From assembly GCA_003556865.1 (NCBI GenBank), contig PWQF01000154.1:1-5366 (forward strand): 5,366 nucleotides of DNA, written 5' to 3'. This document shows positions 1-5,366 of the stretch, one piece after another. The notes under the pieces were generated by a model. It did no database searches and was not told the DNA's origin. It saw nothing but the letters and a program-made list of their open reading frames with translations. The position numbers and the translations under genes are program-made. The stretch is from Elusimicrobiota bacterium. Its GTDB lineage: Bacteria > CG03 > SLGR01 > PWQF01. The first letter of the stretch is position 1. Each line of letters begins with the position of its first letter.

Positions 1-1
1 A

Positions 2-163
2 AAAGAAGTGAAACCCTATCTTCAGGTTCCCGAAATAGAGATTGCCGGATTGAGCAGAACTGTGCCGCGGGAAGAAAAAAAAGAGGAAGATCCGGGAAAA
101 GTTATCGAAATTGAAGAAGATAAAGAAGATGAGGACAGAGGCAGAACTATTGACTTATATTAA
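2..163 (+). CDS. C-terminal end of an unrecognised protein with an acidic tail (partial)
   Basis: An open frame enters from the left edge and gives 53 codons before a TAA stop at 161-163. I do not recognise the family. The first part (residues about 5-21 of the visible piece) reads as an ordinary mixed segment containing YLQVPEIEIAGLSRTVP. From residue 24 to 45 it becomes highly charged, with 13 of 22 residues Asp or Glu plus several Lys, a composition typical of a disordered tail. It closes with RGRTIDLY, where the short hydrophobic end IDLY could be a peptide docking motif, but that is speculation. The stop lies 12 bases before the ilvD start, so the two genes are probably co-transcribed. 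That does not by itself mean the protein works in amino acid synthesis. The frame is supported by continuity, its strand and its tight spacing to ilvD. The start and most of the protein lie outside the window. Confidence 0.7.
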   Translation, partial: KEVKPYLQVPEIEIAGLSRTVPREEKKEEDPGKVIEIEEDKEDEDRGRTIDLY

Positions 164-165
164 CA

Positions 166-170
166 GGGAG
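166..170 (+). promoter_or_regulatory. Shine-Dalgarno sequence for ilvD
   Basis: GGGAG lies 5 bases before the ATG at 176, in the short gap after the upstream stop. It supports this ATG as the ilvD start. The encoded N-terminus ([19 protein letters not shown]) also matches where dihydroxy-acid dehydratases normally begin. Confidence 0.7.
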
Positions 171-175
171 ATACG

Positions 176-1828
176 ATGAGAAGCGATAGAATAAAAAAAG
201 GTCCGGGCCGGGCTCCTTCAAGGGCGCTCCTTTATGCCTGCGGAGTTGATAACGAGGATATACATAAAAAACCCTTTATAGGCATAGCTTCCAGCTATAC
301 CGATGTTGTGCCTGGACATGTTCATATGGAACGTCTTCAGAGGGCAATAGAAAAGGGTGTTTACGCCGGGGGGGGGATTTCCTTTACTTTTGGAACTTTG
401 GCCATCTGCGACGGCATCGCTATGGGCCACCAGGGAATGAATTTTTCTCTTCCTTCCCGGGAGCTTATTGCAGACAGTATTGAGAGTATGGCCCAGGCTC
501 ACGCTTTTGACGGTCTGGTGCTTCTTACTAGCTGCGATAAAATAACTCCCGGAATGCTTATGGCTGCAGCCAGACTTAATATTCCATCTATAGTTGTTAC
601 CGCAGGCCCTATGGCTTCGGGTAAAAGGGGAGGGAAAAGGCTTTCGCTGGTTAGAGATACATTTGAAGCGGTGGGGAGTTATGAAGCAGGTAAAATCAGC
701 TCAGGAGATTTGGAGGAAATGGCTCTAAGAGCCTGCCCGGGAGCAGGCTCCTGTCAGGGGCTTTATACTGCAAATACAATGAACTGCCTAACCGAGGCCA
801 TGGGAATGAGTCTTCCCGGATGCGGCACTTCACTGGCAGTTTCAGCTAAAAAAGAAAGGCTTGCCTACCGCAGCGGAAAACGTGTTGTAGAACTTGTTAA
901 TAATAAAATTTTTCCCAGGGATATAATAAATGCTGCCTCTATTTATAATGCGGTAGCAGTTGATATGGCTACAGGGGGGTCAACCAATACTGTTCTCCAT
1001 CTTCCGGCTATAGCAAAAGAGGCCGGAGTAAAACTGGATCTGGGACTTTTTGACAGAGTGGGGCGGGAGGTTCCTCAGATACTTAGCCTCCGTCCCGGAG
1101 GGGAACACTTTATGGAAGACCTGGAGTGGGCCGGGGGTATAGGGGCTGTTCTTAACCGGCTGGAAAGTTTTTTGAAAGATAATATTACAGTTTCCGGAAG
1201 TAAAATAAAAAAAGTAGCTAGAATGTCGGAAGTAGAGAATATAGATGTTGTCAGAGCCAAATCAAATCCCTACAGACCTACGGGGGGGATAGCCATACTC
1301 TATGGAAACCTCTGCCCCCGGGGAGCGGTAATAAAGCAGTCAGCTGTGGATAAGGAAAATATGGTTATGAATGGCCCGGCCCGGGTTTTTGACAGTGAAG
1401 AAGATGCAATGAAGGCTATACGAAAAAAGAAAATAAAAAAGGGTGATGTTGTGGTTATCAGGTATGAAGGACCAGCGGGGGGGCCGGGTATGAAAGAAAT
1501 GCTTAATCCTACGTCACTCATATGCGGAATGGGTCTGGAAAAAGATGTAGCTTTGATAACAGATGGTAGATTTTCAGGAGGGACCAGGGGCCCTTGCGTG
1601 GGACATATTTCCCCCGAGGCTGCTTCCGGGGGCCCCATAGCTGCCCTTAGAGATGGGGATCTGATAGAGATTAATATTCCTGCCCGCTCAATGAATGTTA
1701 AGTTGACCAAGCAGGATATAAAAATGAGAATGCTGAAATGGAAAAAGCCCCGGAAGAAAGTCTCCGGATGGCTGGCTCGCTATTCAAAGCAGGTTGGTTC
1801 TGCTGCCGGCGGGGCAGTTTTGGAATAA
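176..1828 (+). CDS. ilvD: Dihydroxy-acid dehydratase
   Basis: This cytoplasmic iron-sulfur enzyme (IlvD/Edd family) dehydrates 2,3-dihydroxy-isovalerate and 2,3-dihydroxy-3-methylvalerate to the 2-oxo acids that precede valine, leucine and isoleucine. The 550 residues match the usual bacterial length of about 550-560. Visible hallmarks in order are DGIAMGH at 79-85 with D79 as a likely Mg ligand, and SCDKITPG at 119-126 (C120 cluster ligand, D121 Mg ligand, K122 the lysine carbamylated in the family). Next come CPGAGSC at 187-193 (C193 cluster ligand), [10 protein letters not shown] at 267-276, [10 protein letters not shown] at 370-379, E441 in KEMLNPTS, and [11 protein letters not shown] at 462-472 with S467 as the expected catalytic base. 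All key residues are present. The position that is Cys in the [2Fe-2S] plant and actinobacterial enzymes is G47 in VVPGHVHM, as in E. coli IlvD, so an oxygen-sensitive [4Fe-4S] cluster is more likely (inference). It heads the recognisable operon. Confidence 0.97.
   Translation: MRSDRIKKGPGRAPSRALLYACGVDNEDIHKKPFIGIASSYTDVVPGHVHMERLQRAIEKGVYAGGGISFTFGTLAICDGIAMGHQGMNFSLPSRELIADSIESMAQAHAFDGLVLLTSCDKITPGMLMAAARLNIPSIVVTAGPMASGKRGGKRLSLVRDTFEAVGSYEAGKISSGDLEEMALRACPGAGSCQGLYTANTMNCLTEAMGMSLPGCGTSLAVSAKKERLAYRSGKRVVELVNNKIFPRDIINAASIYNAVAVDMATGGSTNTVLHLPAIAKEAGVKLDLGLFDRVGREVPQILSLRPGGEHFMEDLEWAGGIGAVLNRLESFLKDNITVSGSKIKKVARMSEVENIDVVRAKSNPYRPTGGIAILYGNLCPRGAVIKQSAVDKENMVMNGPARVFDSEEDAMKAIRKKKIKKGDVVVIRYEGPAGGPGMKEMLNPTSLICGMGLEKDVALITDGRFSGGTRGPCVGHISPEAASGGPIAALRDGDLIEINIPARSMNVKLTKQDIKMRMLKWKKPRKKVSGWLARYSKQVGSAAGGAVLE
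729..750 (+). repeat. Perfect 8-bp inverted repeat inside ilvD
   Basis: GAGCCTGC at 729-736 and its exact reverse complement GCAGGCTC at 743-750 flank a 6-base loop. The repeat falls on the codons for the CPGAGSC cluster motif. There is no following T-run, so it is not an intrinsic terminator. A messenger hairpin is possible, but amino acid constraint plus GC-rich codon choice could produce it by chance. Confidence 0.4.
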
Positions 1829-1838
1829 AATAATATAA

Positions 1839-1845
1839 GAGGGAG
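1839..1845 (+). promoter_or_regulatory. Shine-Dalgarno sequence for ilvB
   Basis: GAGGGAG sits 7 bases before the ATG at 1853, within the 24-base gap between ilvD and ilvB. The match and spacing fix the ilvB start and indicate independent ribosome loading rather than strict coupling to ilvD. Confidence 0.75.
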
Positions 1846-1852
1846 AAATTAA

Positions 1853-3538
1853 ATGCGCGGATCAAAAATACTTATAGAAAGTCTTAAAAAAGAGGGTGTA
1901 AAAATAATGTTTGGAATCGGGGGCGGTTCTGTAATACCCCTGTTTGACGAACTTTACAGTGACAAAGATATAAAGTTTTTACTTACCAGACATGAACAGG
2001 CAGCAGCCCACATGGCTGACGGTTATTCCAGGGCAACCGGAGAAGTGGGGGTTTGTGTGGCAACTTCCGGTCCGGGCGCCACTAACCTGGTAACAGGACT
2101 GGCTACTGCTTTTTTAGATTCTATACCTATGATTGCAATTACAGGACAGGTAGCTACCCACTTGGTGGGAAACGATGCTTTTCAGGAGGCAGATACAACT
2201 GGAATAACCCGACCGGTTACAAAGCATAACTATCTTGTTACGGATGTGAAGGATCTTGCACGCACAGTAAAAGAAGCTTTTTATCTGGCCCGCTCCGGAA
2301 GGCCCGGCCCGGTGCTTATAGATCTTCCTGTTGATGTTCAGAGAGCTTCCTGCCGCTTTTCCTATCCTAAAACAGCTTCCATAAGAGGCTATAAACCTAA
2401 AATAAGCGGACACAAAAAACAGATAAAAGCAGCTGCGCTTGCCATTAATGAATCCAAGAAGCCGGTTATATATGCTGGTGGAGGAGTAATTGTTTCAGAA
2501 GCTTCTGAGTTTCTTAAAAAATTTGCCTCAAAGGGGAAAATTCCGGTTACCACTACTTTGATGGGAACCGGTGCCTTTCCTGATGATGATCCCCTTTCAC
2601 TTGGTATGTTGGGAATGCACGGAACCTTTTATGCAAATCAGTCCATGCAGAAGTCTGATCTTATCATAGCGGTAGGTTCACGGTTTGATGACAGGGTTAC
2701 GGGCAGGCTTTCTAGTTTTGCTCCGGGAGCAAAAATAGTTCATATTGATATAGACCCTACTTCTATTTCAAAAACTGTCCCTGTTCATATACCTATAGTG
2801 GGAGACTGCAAAAATATACTTAAAGCCCTTACTGTTTATGTGGAGAGCAAAGAAAGAAAAGGCTGGCATGATAAAATAAAACAGTGGAAAGAAAAGTACC
2901 CCCTTACATATAAAAAAGACGGGAAATTGCGCCCCCAGTATGTTATTCAGGAACTGGATCGCTTGACAAAAGGGGAAGCTATTATTTGTACTGAAGTGGG
3001 CCAGCACCAGATGTGGGCCCGCCAGTTTTATAAATATAAGAATCCCCGTTCTTTTTTAACTTCAGGAGGGCTGGGGACAATGGGGTACGGTTTTCCGGCA
3101 GCTATAGGCGCTAAAAAAGGATGTCCTGAAAAGACGGTTATAGATATTGCCGGTGACGGAAGCTTCCAGATGAATATACAGGAACTGGCTACCGCAGTCA
3201 TAAATGAAATTCCTGTGATAATAGCGGTTATGAATAACAATTACCTGGGAATGGTCAGGCAGTGGCAGGAACTTTTTTTTAAAAAACGGTACAGCCAGGT
3301 TTGCCTGGGTGAATGCCATGAAAAAAGAGTGCCGGATTTTAGCGCTGTAGCCCAGGCTTACGGGGCAAAGGGAATAAGGGTTGAAAAGAAAAAAGATGTA
3401 AGTAAAGCAATTAAGGAGGCTTTAAATTATAAAAAAGGCCCTGTAGTTATTGATTTCCTGGTTGAGAAAGAAGAAAATGTTTATCCCATGGTGCCCGCCG
3501 GTGCCGCTCTTGATGAAATAATGCTGGAAATGGCGTAG
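1853..3538 (+). CDS. ilvB: Acetolactate synthase large (catalytic) subunit
   Basis: This thiamine diphosphate, FAD and Mg dependent enzyme condenses two pyruvates to 2-acetolactate, or pyruvate with 2-oxobutyrate to 2-aceto-2-hydroxybutyrate. The 561 residues are normal for the biosynthetic large subunit. The N-terminal ThDP-binding (PYR) domain, about 1-165, carries RHEQAA with catalytic E48 and TSGPGATN at 71-78. The central FAD domain, about 185-330, carries GMHGT at 254-258 and [10 protein letters not shown] at 275-284. The C-terminal PP domain, about 360-540, carries the ThDP motif from GDGSFQMN (434-441) to [11 protein letters not shown] (461-471), where D435 and N461-N463 hold Mg-diphosphate. 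W471 is the pocket tryptophan that points to true acetohydroxyacid synthase. FAD-type motifs and the adjacent regulatory subunit argue against the catabolic AlsS type. A101 replaces the proline of plant enzymes in the TGQV segment, as also in E. coli IlvI, so it is natural variation. No inactivating change is seen. Confidence 0.97.
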   Translation: MRGSKILIESLKKEGVKIMFGIGGGSVIPLFDELYSDKDIKFLLTRHEQAAAHMADGYSRATGEVGVCVATSGPGATNLVTGLATAFLDSIPMIAITGQVATHLVGNDAFQEADTTGITRPVTKHNYLVTDVKDLARTVKEAFYLARSGRPGPVLIDLPVDVQRASCRFSYPKTASIRGYKPKISGHKKQIKAAALAINESKKPVIYAGGGVIVSEASEFLKKFASKGKIPVTTTLMGTGAFPDDDPLSLGMLGMHGTFYANQSMQKSDLIIAVGSRFDDRVTGRLSSFAPGAKIVHIDIDPTSISKTVPVHIPIVGDCKNILKALTVYVESKERKGWHDKIKQWKEKYPLTYKKDGKLRPQYVIQELDRLTKGEAIICTEVGQHQMWARQFYKYKNPRSFLTSGGLGTMGYGFPAAIGAKKGCPEKTVIDIAGDGSFQMNIQELATAVINEIPVIIAVMNNNYLGMVRQWQELFFKKRYSQVCLGECHEKRVPDFSAVAQAYGAKGIRVEKKKDVSKAIKEALNYKKGPVVIDFLVEKEENVYPMVPAGAALDEIMLEMA

Positions 3539-3544
3539 AAAAAT

Positions 3545-3550
3545 AAGGAG
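3545..3550 (+). promoter_or_regulatory. Shine-Dalgarno sequence for ilvN
   Basis: AAGGAG, a near-consensus ribosome binding site, lies 9 bases before the ATG at 3560 in the 21-base gap after ilvB. It supports this start, and the resulting N-terminus aligns without offset to the E. coli IlvH N-terminus. Confidence 0.8.
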
Positions 3551-3559
3551 TATAACTTC

Positions 3560-4039
3560 ATGAGGCATACTATATCTGTTTTGGTGGAAAATAAATTTGG
3601 GGTTTTAGCAAGAATTTCCGGACTTTTCAGCGCTAGGGGTTATAATATAAATTCTCTGGCCGTAGGGGAAACGGAAGATCCTGACATTTCAAGAATGACC
3701 ATAGTAGTTCAGGGCGATGAAAAAGTGCTGGAACAGGTCACAAAGCAGCTTAATAAACTTCCTGATGTTATTAAGGTTAAGGATTACCTGGGAGTTGATT
3801 ATGTGGAAAGAGACCTCATACTGGTTAAATTAAAAGCTCCTAAAGCGGCCCGGCCGGAGATAATACAGGCTGCTTCCATATTCAGAGCTAAAGTTGTTGA
3901 TGTGGCACAGGATAAACTTATGCTTGAGGTCACGGGAGATGAAAATAAGATAAAGGCTTTTATAGAGCTTTTAAAACCTTATAACATATTGGAACTGGCA
4001 AGAACAGGGGTAATAGCCCTGGAGAGAGGAGAAAAATAA
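3560..4039 (+). CDS. ilvN: Acetolactate synthase small (regulatory) subunit
   Basis: This ACT-domain subunit binds the IlvB catalytic subunit, raises its activity and normally confers feedback inhibition by valine. The 159 residues match the usual bacterial length (often named IlvH). The N-terminal ACT domain, about residues 2-75, reads ISVLVENKFGVLARISGLF, then ARGYNINSL and SRMTIVV. A C-terminal ACT-like domain, about 82-155, ends in ELARTGVIALERG, typical of the family. N11, G14 and N29 are at the positions where changes in E. coli IlvH relieve valine inhibition. All three are conserved here, so valine sensitivity is expected (inference from the family). The gene directly follows its partner ilvB, and its TAA shares one base with the ilvC ATG (TAATG), indicating translational coupling to ilvC. 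Symbols ilvN and ilvH are used interchangeably for this protein outside enterobacteria. Confidence 0.96.
   Translation: MRHTISVLVENKFGVLARISGLFSARGYNINSLAVGETEDPDISRMTIVVQGDEKVLEQVTKQLNKLPDVIKVKDYLGVDYVERDLILVKLKAPKAARPEIIQAASIFRAKVVDVAQDKLMLEVTGDENKIKAFIELLKPYNILELARTGVIALERGEK
4026..4031 (+). promoter_or_regulatory. Shine-Dalgarno sequence for ilvC inside the end of ilvN
   Basis: GAGGAG lies 7 bases before the ATG at 4039 and overlaps the last codons of ilvN. Together with the TAATG stop-start overlap it fixes the ilvC start and suggests that ribosomes finishing ilvN can reinitiate on ilvC. Confidence 0.75.
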
Positions 4040-5037
4040 TGGCGCTTAAAATTTATTATGAAAAAGATGCGGATTTAAAAAAATTGGAGGGAATGAAGGT
4101 AGCGGTAATAGGCTATGGTAGCCAGGGTCGTGCCCAGGCCCTTAATATAAGGGATTCCGGAGTCGATGTGGTGGTTGCGGAGATGGAGGGAACAGAAAAC
4201 TACAAAAAGGCCCAGGAAGACGGCTTTACACCTATTGATGCTGTTGAAGCTGCTGCAGAAGCGGATTGGATTCAGCTTCTTGTGCCTGATACGGTTCAGC
4301 CAAAAGTCTTTGAAGAGATAAAAGAAAAAATAGCATCTAAAAATAATGCGGTACTGGGTTTTTCTCACGGATTTAACATACGGTATGGTAAAATAATACC
4401 TCCGGCCAACTGCGATGTGGTTATGGTCGCCCCTAAAGGTCCGGGACATCTGGTTAGGGACGTTTATCTTGAGGGAAATGGAGTTCCTATGCTTGCTGCG
4501 GTTGAAAAGGATGTTTCCGGACAGGCAATGGATCTTGCCCTGGCTTACGCAAAAGCAGCCGGCGGGACCAGGGCCGGGGTTATTGAAACTACTTTTGCCG
4601 AAGAAACAGAAACTGACCTTTTCGGTGAACAGGCAGTCTTATGCGGGGGGGTGGTAGAGTTAATGAAAAAAGGGTTCGAGACACTAACCGAGGCAGGTTA
4701 CCAGCCTGAAATAGCTTATTTTGAATGTCTTCATGAAATGAAGCTCATTATCGACCTGGTTTACTCTAAAGGGATTTCATTTATGAATTATTCTATCTCA
4801 GATACAGCTGAATACGGAGAATATTCCCGGGGAGAAAGAGTAATAACAGATAATACCGGAGCGGAAATGAAAAAGATATTAAAGGAAATACAGTCAGGGG
4901 AATTTGCTGAAGAGTGGATAAAAGAAGATTCCTCCGGACGCTCTCTTTTCAACAGAAAACGAAAGGAAATGGAGGATCATCTTATTGAAAAAACAGGTAA
5001 AAAATTAAGGGATATGATGGACTGGCTGAAAAAGTAA
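4039..5037 (+). CDS. ilvC: Ketol-acid reductoisomerase, class I
   Basis: This Mg-dependent enzyme isomerises 2-acetolactate or 2-aceto-2-hydroxybutyrate and reduces it to the 2,3-dihydroxy acid used by IlvD. The 332 residues mark the short class I form, not the roughly 490-residue E. coli class II form. The N-terminal Rossmann domain (about 1-182) opens with GYGSQG at 25-30. FSHGFNI holds catalytic H110, and APKGPGH follows at 131-137. The helical C-terminal domain carries the Mg and substrate ligands D193 and E197 in ETDLFGEQAVLCGG, E229 and E233 in YFECLHE, and S254 in YSISDTAEYG. All catalytic residues are intact. The loop after strand beta-2 is unusual. Residues 47-55 read AEMEGTENY where NADPH-using class I enzymes usually have GLREGSxSW. 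The phosphate-binding Arg and second Ser are lost, the first is Thr, and an acidic E48 is gained, so NADH use is plausible (inference). Position 31 is Arg where His is common. Confidence 0.97.
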   Translation: MALKIYYEKDADLKKLEGMKVAVIGYGSQGRAQALNIRDSGVDVVVAEMEGTENYKKAQEDGFTPIDAVEAAAEADWIQLLVPDTVQPKVFEEIKEKIASKNNAVLGFSHGFNIRYGKIIPPANCDVVMVAPKGPGHLVRDVYLEGNGVPMLAAVEKDVSGQAMDLALAYAKAAGGTRAGVIETTFAEETETDLFGEQAVLCGGVVELMKKGFETLTEAGYQPEIAYFECLHEMKLIIDLVYSKGISFMNYSISDTAEYGEYSRGERVITDNTGAEMKKILKEIQSGEFAEEWIKEDSSGRSLFNRKRKEMEDHLIEKTGKKLRDMMDWLKK

Positions 5038-5040
5038 ATT

Positions 5041-5366
5041 ATGAATAAATTGCTAATATTTGATACCACCCTGCGTGATGGTGAGCAGTCCCCGGGTGCA
5101 AGCATGAATATGGCTGAAAAACTTCAGATAGCAAGGCAGCTGGATAATATGGGGGTGGATGTGATAGAAGCCGGATTTCCCATTGCTTCTGAAGGTGATT
5201 TTGAAGCTGTGAATATAATTGCTTCAGAAATGAAAAAGTCTTCTGTATGCGGGTTGGCCAGAGCGGTGGAAAAAGATATTCAAAGATGCTGGGATGCTGT
5301 AAAAAATGCAGTCAGCCCCCGAATCCATACATTTATAGCTACCAGTCCTATTCACCGCAAGGCAAA
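5041..5366 (+). CDS. leuA: 2-Isopropylmalate synthase, N-terminal part (cut by window end)
   Basis: This enzyme commits 2-oxoisovalerate to leucine synthesis by condensing it with acetyl-CoA to 2-isopropylmalate. The window holds 108 complete codons plus two bases of the pyruvate-carboxylase-like TIM-barrel catalytic domain. Residues 6-17 read [12 protein letters not shown], with R12 and metal ligand D13. [10 protein letters not shown] at 41-50, [11 protein letters not shown] at 70-80 and [12 protein letters not shown] at 94-105 align closely with LeuA across bacteria, including E. coli ([12 protein letters not shown]). That last motif favours isopropylmalate synthase over homocitrate or citramalate synthase, although specificity determinants and the C-terminal leucine-binding domain are not visible. 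The start is 3 bases after the ilvC stop. No clear Shine-Dalgarno sequence precedes it, but the N-terminus [14 protein letters not shown] begins where the family normally does. Expression therefore probably relies on coupling to ilvC. Confidence 0.93.
   Translation, partial: MNKLLIFDTTLRDGEQSPGASMNMAEKLQIARQLDNMGVDVIEAGFPIASEGDFEAVNIIASEMKKSSVCGLARAVEKDIQRCWDAVKNAVSPRIHTFIATSPIHRKA

Noticed and set aside
1087..1101. Short inverted repeats CCTCCG/CGGAGG at 1087-1101 and CCCCCG/CGGGGG at 1611-1632 in ilvD.
   Set aside because: Six-base stems inside coding sequence with no T-run. These are expected from GC-rich codon choice and are not terminators.
2153..2158. A101 of IlvB in place of the proline whose loss gives herbicide resistance in plant acetolactate synthase.
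   Set aside because: Alanine is natural here in bacterial enzymes such as E. coli IlvI, so it is no sign of selection.
1373..2312. The 12-base string GGCCCGGCCCGG occurs at 1373-1384 and again at 2301-2312.
   Set aside because: The two copies are read in different codon phases (GPAR in ilvD, RPGP in ilvB), both inside conserved protein segments. This is coincidence from GC-rich Gly, Pro and Arg codons rather than a repeat family.
2963..2991. TTGACA at 2963-2968 inside ilvB, considered as a -35 element.
   Set aside because: At 17-base spacing the sequence is TTGTAC, a poor -10. The nearby TATTAT is only 11 bases away. No internal promoter is supported.
3273..3286. T8 followed by A6 in ilvB, considered as a frameshift site or terminator tail.
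   Set aside because: The frame reads through normally into conserved sequence on both sides ([12 protein letters not shown]), and no GC-rich stem precedes the T-run.
3641..3646. TATAAT hexamer inside ilvN, considered as an internal promoter.
   Set aside because: It encodes the conserved GYNIN segment of the ACT domain, and no TTGACA-like element lies at suitable spacing upstream.
4415..4657. Open frame of 80 codons on the plus strand overlapping ilvC, and several minus-strand frames opposite ilvD, ilvB and ilvC.
   Set aside because: They lie entirely within well-conserved genes in other frames and their translations match no family I recognise. They are out-of-frame shadows.

Overview
This window is a compact, plus-strand branched-chain amino acid biosynthesis operon from a bacterium. 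Five of its six reading frames are recognisable in this order: ilvD (dihydroxy-acid dehydratase), ilvB (acetolactate synthase large subunit), ilvN/ilvH (acetolactate synthase regulatory subunit), ilvC (ketol-acid reductoisomerase) and the start of leuA (2-isopropylmalate synthase, cut by the window end). Before them lies the last 53 codons of an unrecognised gene with a strongly acidic C-terminal tail, ending only 12 bases before ilvD.

Layout: 1-163 tail of the unknown gene; 176-1828 ilvD; 24-base gap; 1853-3538 ilvB; 21-base gap; 3560-4039 ilvN; one-base TAATG overlap; 4039-5037 ilvC; 3-base gap; 5041 to the end leuA. No stretch longer than 24 bases lies outside a gene. I see no tRNA, rRNA, mobile element, CRISPR array, terminator or convincing promoter. 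The tight spacing and good Shine-Dalgarno sequences before ilvD, ilvB, ilvN and ilvC point to one transcript whose promoter lies upstream of the window.

Together the enzymes form the shared valine/isoleucine pathway. IlvB with IlvN condenses pyruvate with pyruvate or 2-oxobutyrate. IlvC isomerises and reduces the acetohydroxy acid. IlvD dehydrates the diol to 2-oxoisovalerate or 3-methyl-2-oxovalerate. LeuA then diverts 2-oxoisovalerate with acetyl-CoA into leucine synthesis. The final transaminase (ilvE) and the rest of the leucine genes are not in the window.

The organism is a bacterium of moderate GC content with frequent ATA, AGA and GGG codons, unlike enterobacteria. The dehydratase lacks the extra cluster cysteine of the [2Fe-2S] class, which would suit an anaerobe or facultative organism. 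A clostridial or halanaerobial lineage, or a candidate phylum such as Omnitrophota, would fit, but I cannot place it from sequence alone. The region is mostly ordinary housekeeping metabolism. The observation most worth testing is the cofactor-selectivity loop of IlvC, which looks more suited to NADH than to NADPH.
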